This document shows, in pieces, positions 42,364 through 50,210 of a stretch of DNA of 64,000 nucleotides. Source of the stretch: Ardenticatena maritima (GTDB lineage: Bacteria; Chloroflexota; Anaerolineae; Ardenticatenales; Ardenticatenaceae); contig NZ_LGKN01000004.1 in the NCBI RefSeq assembly GCF_001306175.1, positions 124,001 through 188,000 on the forward strand. Reading direction: 5' to 3'. Below the pieces are notes generated by a model, which ran no database searches, had not been told where the DNA came from, and saw only the letters and a list, made by a program, of their open reading frames with translations. The position numbers were made by a program, and so were the translations under genes. The number at the start of each line of letters is the position of its first letter. The first letter of the stretch is position 1.

Positions 42364-43644
42364 ATGAACGGATTGTATGACGTTGTCGTGATTGGCGGCG
42401 GTCCTGCGGGCGCGGCCACAGCCACCTTCCTCGCCCAACAAGGGGTGCGCACGCTCATTCTCGAAAAAGCGCGTTTTCCGCGCTTCTCGGTTGGCGAATC
42501 GCTCATGCCCGAAACGTACTGGCCCCTGAAACGCCTCGGCGTGTTGGAAGCCATGCAAAAAAGCCCCTTCCCCAAAAAGTACAGCGTGCAGTTCGTCACC
42601 GCCGAGGGGCGCGAAGCGCGACCGTTCTACTTCTACGAGACCAACGAGCACGAAAGTTCGCAAACCTGGCAGGTGCTGCGCGAAACATTCGATGAGATGC
42701 TGCTCGATAATGCACGCGCGCATGGGGTGGACGTCTGCGAAGAAACCATCGTGCGCGACGTGTTGTTTGAAGACGGTCGCGCGGTGGGGGTGCGAGCCGT
42801 GCAACGCCTGGGCGAGACTGAGACCGAATTTGAAGTGTCGGCGCGCGTCGTGGTGGACGCATCGGGCAAAACCGCGTTCCTGGGGCGCAAACTGGGCATC
42901 ATCGAGCGCGACCCTGGCCTCAACAAAATGGCCATCTTCGCCTACTACGAAAACGGCATCCGCGATGAAGGCATTGACGCCGGTGTGACCCGTGTGGTGT
43001 ACGTGCGCGAGCATCAAGGCTGGTTCTGGTACATCCCGCTACCGGACAACACCGTCAGCGTTGGGGTTGTCGCCGCCCCCGATTTTCTCTACGAAGGGCG
43101 CGAACGCAATCCCGAAGCGATTTTGAACGCCGAAATTGCGCTCTCGCCATTCATCAAAAAGCGGCTGGCGCCCGCCAAACGCATCTCGGACGTGTACGCC
43201 ATCAGCGACTTTTCCTACCGTGCGCGCCAATGCGCCGGAGACGGCTGGGTATTGGTCGGCGATGCGTTTGGTTTTCTTGACCCGATTTACGCTTCGGGCT
43301 TGTTTTTGGCGCTCACAAGCGCTGAAATGGCGGCGGACACCATCGTCGAAGCGCTCAATGCTGATGACACATCACGCAGCCGACTGGAACGCTTTGGACC
43401 GCGCCTTGTACACGGCATCGAAGCCATGCGCAAACTCATCTACGCCTTCTACACGCCCAATTTCCGCTTCGCCGATTTCGTCCGCAAGCATCCCGAACAT
43501 CGCATGCATCTGATTGATTTGCTGATTGGGCGCATTTACGAGGGCACCGCCGACCCCATCTTCGATACCATCGCCCACTACTGCGCTCTCCCCGAGCCCA
43601 TGCCGCTCGACCTCGCATCACCAACGATTGCATACACGGAGTAA
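42364..43644 (+). CDS. FAD-dependent halogenase-family protein C (closest to PltA)
   Basis: A 426-residue flavoprotein. GGGPAG at 11-16, SVGESLMPETYWPLKRLG near 42, and FPKKYSVQF at 69-77, with Lys72 at the PltA catalytic Lys position. VVDASGKTAFLGRKLGI near 162 is very like the corresponding PltA segment as I recall it. WFWYIP near residue 220 is the WxWxIP signature, and LVGDAFGFLDPIYASGL is near 298. The C-terminal helix pattern HLIDLLIGRIYEG also parallels PltA. A pyrrolyl-carrier substrate is therefore plausible. AAAGGAG precedes ATG 42364. It forms a small unit with the sulfotransferase before it and the GNAT gene after it. Confidence 0.8.
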   Translation: MNGLYDVVVIGGGPAGAATATFLAQQGVRTLILEKARFPRFSVGESLMPETYWPLKRLGVLEAMQKSPFPKKYSVQFVTAEGREARPFYFYETNEHESSQTWQVLRETFDEMLLDNARAHGVDVCEETIVRDVLFEDGRAVGVRAVQRLGETETEFEVSARVVVDASGKTAFLGRKLGIIERDPGLNKMAIFAYYENGIRDEGIDAGVTRVVYVREHQGWFWYIPLPDNTVSVGVVAAPDFLYEGRERNPEAILNAEIALSPFIKKRLAPAKRISDVYAISDFSYRARQCAGDGWVLVGDAFGFLDPIYASGLFLALTSAEMAADTIVEALNADDTSRSRLERFGPRLVHGIEAMRKLIYAFYTPNFRFADFVRKHPEHRMHLIDLLIGRIYEGTADPIFDTIAHYCALPEPMPLDLASPTIAYTE

Positions 43645-43647
43645 CTT

Positions 43648-44406
43648 ATGGGAAGCCGACACCATTCCGAAAACAAAACCACCTTGGGCTTTGTTCTGCA
43701 CCGGTTGTTGCGTGAGGGGCTTGTCGCACGTGTGGATAAGTACCGCTATCTGGAACCGGTGACGCCCTTGCCGGCGGACAAACCCGCACCAGAGGGCTTA
43801 TCATTCGCGCCCATCACGCACGAAAACGTGGCATGGATTCTCCCCTGGAAAGGGCGCTTGCATGCGTGGCGTTTTCGCATCCTGCTCAATCGCGGCTATG
43901 TCGGGCTGTACGCCCTGCTCAACGATGAAGTGGTCGGGTATCTCTGGTGCGTGCCCAAACTGCACCGCTGGTCGCCCGGCTGTTTGCACGATGTGCTCAA
44001 CGTGGGCGAAGTGCTGGGAGGGCGCATGGAAATTCGCTCCGACATGCGCCGCCGCAACATCGGGTTGCATGCTCGCATTGCGTTCCAGCGGATACTGGCG
44101 GAAACCTTCGGCGAAGACCTGCGCTCAACCTGGGGCACAGTTTTGGTGGAAAACAAACCCATGCAACGCATGATTGAACGCCTGGGATTCACCAAACACG
44201 ACCTCATGCGCACGTATGTGGTATTGGGGCACCTGTACATTCATCTGCTCTGGTCTTTGGACAAAGAAACCCACGCACCTGTGGGGAAACCGCGCGTTCA
44301 TATCCGCTTCAAAATACCAGATTTCTTCTTTCTTTTCCCTGTTGTGGGGCAACGTCAACCGCTTCTGCTTTCCAAAGAAAGGAGGCCACACATCTATGCG
44401 GGCTGA
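43648..44406 (+). CDS. GNAT-family N-acetyltransferase-like protein
   Basis: A 252-residue protein. YALLNDEVVGYLWCVPKLHR near residue 90, RSDMRRRNIGLHARIAFQRI near 130 and VLVENKPMQRMIERLGF near 165 follow the GNAT motif order. The motif A loop (RRRNIG) is close to the acetyl-CoA pyrophosphate-binding consensus. The last 60 residues are unrelated to GNAT and end in a hydrophobic, Phe-rich segment (IPDFFFLFPVV). It begins four bases after the halogenase stop. The acceptor is unknown; an amino sugar or an amine of the natural product are both possible. It is the last gene of the plus-strand cluster before a secreted protein gene. Confidence 0.7.
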   Translation: MGSRHHSENKTTLGFVLHRLLREGLVARVDKYRYLEPVTPLPADKPAPEGLSFAPITHENVAWILPWKGRLHAWRFRILLNRGYVGLYALLNDEVVGYLWCVPKLHRWSPGCLHDVLNVGEVLGGRMEIRSDMRRRNIGLHARIAFQRILAETFGEDLRSTWGTVLVENKPMQRMIERLGFTKHDLMRTYVVLGHLYIHLLWSLDKETHAPVGKPRVHIRFKIPDFFFLFPVVGQRQPLLLSKERRPHIYAG

Positions 44407-44456
44407 TACCCCTCTATCCCCTCATTGGAGCCGTTGAATACGAAGGAGGCGTTCGT

Positions 44457-46676
44457 ATGTTTTCAAAAAGATTTTGGGGCGTGGCGCTCCTGGCGCTGAC
44501 CACACTCCTGCTCCTCAATGGCGCATGGCGTCCTTCCACCGCACCCGCCACCGCGCAAGGCGCGAACCCATGGCAACCACAAAATCTGAGCGCCGGCACG
44601 CCAACCATTGTCCCGGCACAACATTTTGACACATCGCCAGAACTGCGCACCATCGCCCCCACCCTCAAAGCCGATTCGCTGAAATCGCGTGAAATTCCCT
44701 TGTGGCCGTTGCCGCGCAAAGCCGCCCCCACCAATTCAACCGAGCGCGCGCCCGTGCTGGAACCGGCCGCCCCGGCCGCACCAGCCATTCCCGCCCCCAA
44801 CCTGACGTTTGAAGGGCTGGACAACGTCAACAATGTGCTTCCCCCCGACCCCGTAGGGGATATCGGGCCCAATCACTATGTCGAAATGGTCAACATCGCG
44901 TTTGCCATTTACGACCGCAGTGGCAACCTGCTCTATGGTCCGGCAAACAACAACACGCTCTTCGCCGGCTTTGGCGGCCCGTGCGAAACGACCAACGACG
45001 GCGACCCCATCGTCTTGTACGACCATCTTGCCGACCGCTGGATGATGAGCCAATTCGCCTTGCCCAACTTCCCATCCGGTCCTTTCTATCAGTGCATCGC
45101 CATCAGCCAGACAGGCGACCCGCTGGGTGCGTGGCATCGCTATGAGTTCCTCATCAGCAATACCAAACTGAATGATTACCCCAAATTTGGCGTCTGGCCT
45201 GACGGCTACTACATGACCGTCAACCAATTCACGTGCAGCATCTTCACGTGCAACTGGGCGGGCGCGGGCGTCGCCGCCTTTGAACGCGACCAAATGCTCA
45301 ACGGGCTTCCCGCCAACATGGTCTATTTCGACCTGTTCGGCGTAGACCCCAACCTGGGCGGCATGCTCCCATCCGACCTGGACGGTCCCGCGCCGCCAAG
45401 CGGGACGCCCAACGTTGTCATGCAAATGGATGACGACGCGTGGGGCTATTCACCTGACCAGGTGCAACTCTGGGACTTCCATGTGGACTGGGTGAACCCC
45501 GCCGCTTCGACATTTACCTTCAACACGGCGCTTCCGGTCGCCGCCTTCGATAGCGACATGTGCGGCTACGTGCGCAACTGTATCCCCCAGCCCGGCACCG
45601 GCGTTCGTGTGGACGCCATTTCGGACCGGCTTATGTTCCGCTTGCAATTCCGCGACTTCGGGACGCACCAAACCCTGGTCACCAACCACACTGTGGACGC
45701 CAATGGCGCCGACCATGCCGGCATCCGCTGGTATGAACTGCGCAACAGCGGCAGTGGGTGGACAGTCCACCAACAAGGCACCTACGCCCCCGACGCTCAC
45801 CATCGCTGGATGGCAAGCGCCGCTATGGACGGGCAGGGGAATATCGCCATTGGGTTCAGTGTTTCCAGCAGCACGCTCTTCCCCTCCATCCACTACACCG
45901 GACGGCTCGCAAGCGACCCACTGGGCACAATGCCGCAAGGGGAAGGCGTCATCATCACCGGCGGCGGCTCGCAAACGTCCTCTTTCTCGCGGTGGGGCGA
46001 TTACAGCGCCCTCAGCGTGGACCCAACCGACGATTGCACCTTCTGGTACGTCACGGAATACTACCCAACGACCAGCCAGCAAGCATGGCACACCCGCGTT
46101 GGCGCTTTCGATTTAGGAACGTGCGGCACACCACCAACGCCGACCCCGACACCAACCGCCACGCCGCCTGGTCCCACACCCACACCAACAGCCACACCGA
46201 CCGCCACACCACCACCGCCAACGCCCACACCAACCGCGACACCGTCGCCAACACCCACGCCAAACCCGCAAGCCTTCTTCTTCTCCGCCAATCTGCGCGG
46301 TGCGAATGAAGTGCCGCCTGTCAGCACGGATACCCTGGGGCGCGCCCGTTTCCGCCTTTCGCAAGACGAAACGAGTTTGCGCTACCGCGTGCTCGTGCGC
46401 GACCTGGTGGATGGCACAGCCGCACACATTCACTGCGGCGCGCCGGGCGTCAACGGTCCAGTTGGCGCAACACTCTTTAGCGGTGGTCCTGTGAGCATCA
46501 CCTTCGGCGTCCTCACGCAAGGCATCCTCACCGCCCCCGATCCAGGCAATGGGTGCGGCTGGCTGACACTCGCCGACATGGTTGCCGCCATGCGGGCGGG
46601 CGACACGTATGTCAACGTCCACACGCTTGCCAACCCCGGTGGCGAAATTCGCGGACAGATTGTACCTTTACCATGA
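44457..46676 (+). CDS. Secreted protein with C-terminal CHRD domain
   Basis: A 739-residue protein with a signal peptide (residues 1-33, cleavage near ATAQG). Residues about 110-555 are an unrecognised extracellular domain rich in Trp, Asp and Gly (LDNVNNVLPPDPVGDIGPNH at its start), perhaps a beta-propeller. A Thr-Pro linker runs from about 560 to 603. The C-terminal CHRD domain (ANLRGANEVPPV, then VHTLANPGGEIRGQIVPLP) is the chordin-type domain found in bacterial surface proteins. AAGGAGG lies before ATG 44457. It stands outside the tight gene overlaps of the cluster and may be transcribed separately. Confidence 0.8.
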   Translation: MFSKRFWGVALLALTTLLLLNGAWRPSTAPATAQGANPWQPQNLSAGTPTIVPAQHFDTSPELRTIAPTLKADSLKSREIPLWPLPRKAAPTNSTERAPVLEPAAPAAPAIPAPNLTFEGLDNVNNVLPPDPVGDIGPNHYVEMVNIAFAIYDRSGNLLYGPANNNTLFAGFGGPCETTNDGDPIVLYDHLADRWMMSQFALPNFPSGPFYQCIAISQTGDPLGAWHRYEFLISNTKLNDYPKFGVWPDGYYMTVNQFTCSIFTCNWAGAGVAAFERDQMLNGLPANMVYFDLFGVDPNLGGMLPSDLDGPAPPSGTPNVVMQMDDDAWGYSPDQVQLWDFHVDWVNPAASTFTFNTALPVAAFDSDMCGYVRNCIPQPGTGVRVDAISDRLMFRLQFRDFGTHQTLVTNHTVDANGADHAGIRWYELRNSGSGWTVHQQGTYAPDAHHRWMASAAMDGQGNIAIGFSVSSSTLFPSIHYTGRLASDPLGTMPQGEGVIITGGGSQTSSFSRWGDYSALSVDPTDDCTFWYVTEYYPTTSQQAWHTRVGAFDLGTCGTPPTPTPTPTATPPGPTPTPTATPTATPPPPTPTPTATPSPTPTPNPQAFFFSANLRGANEVPPVSTDTLGRARFRLSQDETSLRYRVLVRDLVDGTAAHIHCGAPGVNGPVGATLFSGGPVSITFGVLTQGILTAPDPGNGCGWLTLADMVAAMRAGDTYVNVHTLANPGGEIRGQIVPLP

Positions 46677-46695
46677 CGCCGATCACATACACAAC

Positions 46696-46723
46696 GTGGG
46701 GAGACGAGCAATCGTCTCCCCAC
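46696..46723. terminator. Perfect 12-bp hairpin with GCAA tetraloop between convergent genes
   Basis: GTGGGGAGACGA / TCGTCTCCCCAC with loop GCAA, a GNRA tetraloop. No T run follows on either strand, so it is not a standard intrinsic terminator. It lies between the stops of the genes at 44457 and 46745 and may end or protect both transcripts. Confidence 0.6.
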
Positions 46724-46744
46724 ATCAGCCAACAACCGAAACGT

Positions 46745-47788
46745 TTACTGCCCAGTTTGCGCGACCATCGAGAAGACAAACGCCACATCGTCGGCATACG
46801 TGTCAATCACATCATCAAGACTGCGGGTCGCCCAGGAAGGCGTTGTCCATGGGTAGAAGAGCACGCCGTCGAAAGCGCCGGTGTTCCAAACCGCGCTCCC
46901 TGTATCGCGAATCCATTGCTCATCGGGCATGGGCATGTTCGCGCCTTCCCACACCGCCAGCATCGGAATCACCTGCAAGCCCGGCGTGGTGGCTTTGGCG
47001 TTCAGCGTTGTTTGCACCTGCGCATCCAGATACGCGGCGTAGTTCATCTTGGGCACCGTGACGGTAAACGCGGCAAAATCGGTAATCGGTGCGCCGCCCG
47101 ATTCCGCCAGCAACGTATCAAGACACCCCGACAATTTGCCGAAGTTCACAAAGAGTTTCAGCGACGGGTCGTAGGCTTTGATCGTCGCATACAATTCCGC
47201 CATCTCCGCGCCCGTAATGTTGAACTTGTCCGGGTGGCATGGCTCGTCAATCAGGTAGAACCCCACAAAGGCGGGGTCGCCAATCAGCGTTGTTCCGTCA
47301 AACGTGGTGTGCAAAATGTTCGTCACCGCCGCCATATCCAAATGCCCATCAGCAGTTGTAAATGCCAGGCGGTCGGGACCGCGCAGCAAGAAATTCAAGC
47401 CCTGGCTCTTGGCGGCATCGAACGCCGCTTGCACCTGGCTCGGATTGGTGCTCCCGCGGTACTCGACAGTGCGCCCATTCAGCGCCGAGACCGTGCTGAA
47501 CGCATCGAGCGGCATGCCCATAATGCCCATCACCGTGGGGTACGTCGAAGCGCCGGGGGGTGGTGTCGGTGTCGGCGTTGGCGTTGGGGTCGGCGTAGGG
47601 CTGGGGGTAGGGCTCGGCGTTGGCGTTGGCGTCTTGGTAGGGGGACGCCCATGTCGCAGGACAACGGGCATGTACACTTGATGGCTATCTGCTGTCTGTG
47701 CCAGAACAGTCTGGCTCTCACCACTGTACCACCAAAAACCAACCATCACACTCATCAGCAACATTGCGTAGAAAAGTGTTCGACGCAT
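46745..47788 (-). CDS. Secreted TIM-barrel-like protein with Thr-Pro linker
   Basis: A 347-residue protein. A signal peptide (residues 1-31, ending VLAQTADS) is followed by VYMPVVLRHG, a Thr-Pro linker (about residues 48-78) and a domain of about 270 residues. That domain contains YPTVMGIMGMPLDAFSTV, AFDAAKSQGLNFLLRG and YLIDEPCHPD. The layout and the DEP motif match the anchored protein at 35935, so both may be polysaccharide-active barrels. The motif before the linker resembles the C-terminal YMPLLFKN of the nuclease. The start is ATG 47788, supported by GGAGG eight bases upstream; a longer frame upstream lacks one. The substrate is unknown. Confidence 0.7.
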   Translation of the reverse strand: MRRTLFYAMLLMSVMVGFWWYSGESQTVLAQTADSHQVYMPVVLRHGRPPTKTPTPTPSPTPSPTPTPTPTPTPTPPPGASTYPTVMGIMGMPLDAFSTVSALNGRTVEYRGSTNPSQVQAAFDAAKSQGLNFLLRGPDRLAFTTADGHLDMAAVTNILHTTFDGTTLIGDPAFVGFYLIDEPCHPDKFNITGAEMAELYATIKAYDPSLKLFVNFGKLSGCLDTLLAESGGAPITDFAAFTVTVPKMNYAAYLDAQVQTTLNAKATTPGLQVIPMLAVWEGANMPMPDEQWIRDTGSAVWNTGAFDGVLFYPWTTPSWATRSLDDVIDTYADDVAFVFSMVAQTGQ

Positions 47789-48042
47789 AGCGTTCGCCTC
47801 CATGCAAGGGTATCTGCGTGTTCCACGCATCAACACCCTAGCAAGAACAGAGGCCGCTCGCTATGGGAAAGTCTGGCAACCGAATGTCGAGAAAAAGCCT
47901 TTTGGAAGCGGGAAAAAGGTACAAGGGGGGTCATACCACATCAAAAAAACCGACGCGCATGCTGAAAAATTCACACCATAGTATCGGTATTTTTTCGCAA
48001 AAACATGATTGAAAAGGGACTTTGGTCCAGGAGAGGTTGACC

Positions 48043-48759
48043 ATGACAACACCATTCAAACAGCCCATCGCTCTGGCGATTGCCAACAAAAACGTGATGA
48101 TTGCGAAAGCATTCAAGTATTTTCTCAGCACACAATTTCTGGGAAAAGAGGACACCATCACCATTTACACCGACCTGGAAACACTCGCGGCGGATATCGC
48201 CGAGACGGCTTTTGATATCCTTCTGCTTGACGATTCTTTCACCTTCCCGGAATTGTTTGACTTTCTGAACCTGCTCCAATCCATACGCGAGCCCAACGTC
48301 ATTTTGCTGGCTGACGACGCCCCCATCCACTACGCGCAACTCATCCGCATGGGCGTGCGCGGGATTGTCTCCAAACAAGAGCAACCAAACGTGCTTTTCA
48401 AAGCCATCGAAAAAATCATGCAAGGCGAGGTCTGGTTGGAGCGCCACTTTATGGCAACCATCATCGGGCATATCTCAGGGCGCGCTGAAATGACGCCCTA
48501 CGAACGCGCCCGCTTGCTGATTCAATCCCTCTCGGAACGCGAACGCGAGGTTGTCAATCTCATCTGCCTGGGGTTGAAAAACGAGGAAATCGCCGAGCGG
48601 CTGTTCGTCAGCGAATCAACCGTGCGCCATCATCTTTCGACCATCTACCGCAAATTGAATGTGCGTGATCGCGTCAATTTGGTCATTTTCGCCTACCAGT
48701 ACGGCATGGTGACGATACCGGGCGCTCACGATCAACCTATTGTTCAGATGACACGTTGA
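48043..48759 (+). CDS. NarL/LuxR-family response regulator
   Basis: A 238-residue protein. An N-terminal receiver-like domain (residues 8-125; FDILLLDDSFTFPELF near 58 gives the likely phospho-Asp and GIVSKQEQP near 108 the conserved Lys) is followed by a LuxR helix-turn-helix. The helix-turn-helix region is LSEREREVVNLICLGLKNEE then IAERLFVSESTVRHHLSTIY, near 163-205. It would bind DNA on phosphorylation by a sensor kinase, which is not in the window. AGGAGAGG precedes ATG 48043. It is the only clear transcription factor here; the targets are unknown. Its end overlaps the convergent transporter gene by 23 bases. Confidence 0.9.
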   Translation: MTTPFKQPIALAIANKNVMIAKAFKYFLSTQFLGKEDTITIYTDLETLAADIAETAFDILLLDDSFTFPELFDFLNLLQSIREPNVILLADDAPIHYAQLIRMGVRGIVSKQEQPNVLFKAIEKIMQGEVWLERHFMATIIGHISGRAEMTPYERARLLIQSLSEREREVVNLICLGLKNEEIAERLFVSESTVRHHLSTIYRKLNVRDRVNLVIFAYQYGMVTIPGAHDQPIVQMTR

Positions 48760-49606
48760 CCGCCGGTTGCCAGAAAAAGCGCACGTAAAAACGGCGCAGA
48801 ATGCGCAGCATGGGCGCCGCCAACAAGCTCAGGAGCAGGGCGTTGCCGATAGCGCGCCCCGTATCCCAGACCAGCGACGTCAACAGGTAGAACGCGGCAT
48901 ACCGCTGGACGGTCTCGCGCCATGTGATACCCGGTTCCCAATACATCTCACCACCGCCGACAAAGGGCCAGAAAAAGAGGTTCATCAGGACGCCGTAGAG
49001 GTAGCCCCACACAAACCCAAACAGCACCAACGCCACCACTTCACGCCGCGCCACCAACCGCCCCCGCGCCAAACGGGGGGACACGAAACGCGCCAACCAG
49101 GCCGCCGTCATGCCCATCCAGCCCGTGGCGAACATCTGAAACGGCACCCACGGTCCCATGCCCCCCGTCAGCAATGCGCTGACGAACATCGTCATTGCCC
49201 CCAGCAAGAAGCCAAACCGCGCCCCGAAGACATAGCCCCCTACAATCACCAGCACAAACACAGGCGAAAAGCCGCCAATGTTGAAAACCGACAACAACGC
49301 GTCAAAGAGGCGTAAACTGGCGTTGAACGCTGTCAGAATGCCAAGCAGCGCGACTGTTTTGGTGTTCAAGCCGTCATGTTCCAGTTCCACAAACAGCACC
49401 GCCAACGCCAGCACCACCAGCAACGCCAGCAACAACGGCGCATCTTGCGCGTGGGCGTTCTGCGGACCGGTTTGGGCTATTTCCGGCATGAAAAAGGGCG
49501 CCAGAAACGCGATAACACCCACCAGGCTGACCAGCGCCATCAGCAGCCACCCCACCAGGCGGCTCCCCCACGCGTAAAGCCGCGGATACCGTTCACGCCA
49601 CGCCAT
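48737..49606 (-). CDS. ECF transporter substrate-binding (S) component, probably for cobalamin or precursors
   Basis: A 289-residue membrane protein with about seven to eight hydrophobic segments. The C-terminal 200 residues (NTKTVALLGILTAFNASLRL, FNIGGFSPVFVLVIVGGYVF, GARFGFLLGAMTMFVSALLT) have the S-component pattern, including the Gly/Ala-rich first helix. The N-terminal 65 residues add two extra segments. It is the last gene of the riboswitch-controlled operon that also encodes EcfT, EcfA and cobamide enzymes, so its substrate is most likely cobalamin or cobinamide. AGGGGG lies six bases before ATG 49606, inside the end of cobU. Confidence 0.8.
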   Translation of the reverse strand: MAWRERYPRLYAWGSRLVGWLLMALVSLVGVIAFLAPFFMPEIAQTGPQNAHAQDAPLLLALLVVLALAVLFVELEHDGLNTKTVALLGILTAFNASLRLFDALLSVFNIGGFSPVFVLVIVGGYVFGARFGFLLGAMTMFVSALLTGGMGPWVPFQMFATGWMGMTAAWLARFVSPRLARGRLVARREVVALVLFGFVWGYLYGVLMNLFFWPFVGGGEMYWEPGITWRETVQRYAAFYLLTSLVWDTGRAIGNALLLSLLAAPMLRILRRFYVRFFWQPAVNVSSEQ

Positions 49607-50210
49607 CATCTTCCCCCTCTGGAATTCGCACACCCAGCGCCGAGACTTCCAGCGCATAGCCCGCCACTACCAGCCAGACACGCGCCGCCCGCGCCGCCAA
49701 CCACTGATTGAGCCGCCCCGCCACATCGCGGTAGAGCCGCCCCAGCGGATAGACCGGCACCAGCCCCCCACCCACTTCGTTGCTCACCGCCACCAACGCC
49801 CACGAACGCGCTTGCACCAGCGCCAACACGGCTTCAAGTTCGCGGATTGCCGTTGCCAGCAAAGTAGGTTCATCCGGCGGCGGCTCTTCCATCAGCAGGT
49901 TGGAGAGCCACAGCGTGATACAATCCAGCAAGACGACACTCCCCGGCGGGACGTTGAGCCGCGCGAGCGCCGCCGCCAACTCACGCGGCGCTTCTACCGT
50001 GCGCCACGTCGGCGGACGACGCGCACGGTGGGCGGCAATGCGCGCCTGCATTTCGGCATCGCCCGCTTCGGCCGTCGCCAGATAGACCACGGGCGCATCG
50101 CTGAGCGCCGCCAACTGCTCCGCCAGGCGGCTCTTGCCACTGCGCGCCCCACCCAGAACCAAGGTCAACGTGCCCGGTTGTGGGGGCGGCAACGCCTGCT
50201 TCGTCATCAT
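49593..50210 (-). CDS. cobU: Adenosylcobinamide kinase / adenosylcobinamide-phosphate guanylyltransferase
   Basis: A 205-residue protein. The P-loop GGARSGKSRLAEQLA at residues 20-34, VYLATAEAGDAEM near 44, RIAAHRARRPPTWRTVEAP near 58, and VLLDCITLWLSNLL near 95 are the CobU/CobP signature. It phosphorylates adenosylcobinamide and attaches GMP, preparing it for CobS. Its place between cbiR-like and the S component genes supports salvage rather than de novo synthesis. Two adjacent ATGs (50210 and 50207) overlap the previous stop. Confidence 0.95.
   Translation of the reverse strand: MMTKQALPPPQPGTLTLVLGGARSGKSRLAEQLAALSDAPVVYLATAEAGDAEMQARIAAHRARRPPTWRTVEAPRELAAALARLNVPPGSVVLLDCITLWLSNLLMEEPPPDEPTLLATAIRELEAVLALVQARSWALVAVSNEVGGGLVPVYPLGRLYRDVAGRLNQWLAARAARVWLVVAGYALEVSALGVRIPEGEDDGVA

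Noticed and set aside
15325-44406. Prodigiosin- or pyoluteorin-type product
   Set aside because: The pyrrole cassette is there, but no polyketide synthase, condensing enzyme or oxidative ligation gene is present in the window.
46130-46275. Short direct repeats resembling a repeat array
   Set aside because: These are Thr-Pro codon repeats of a protein linker; units are not constant in length and have no spacers, so not CRISPR. The same applies to 47560-47640 and 36075-36285.
47789-48042. Promoter pair between the secreted barrel and the response regulator genes
   Set aside because: The region must hold promoters, but no hexamer pair with acceptable spacing was found on either strand; a small TGCGTG/CACGCA hairpin at 47815-47829 is too short to interpret.
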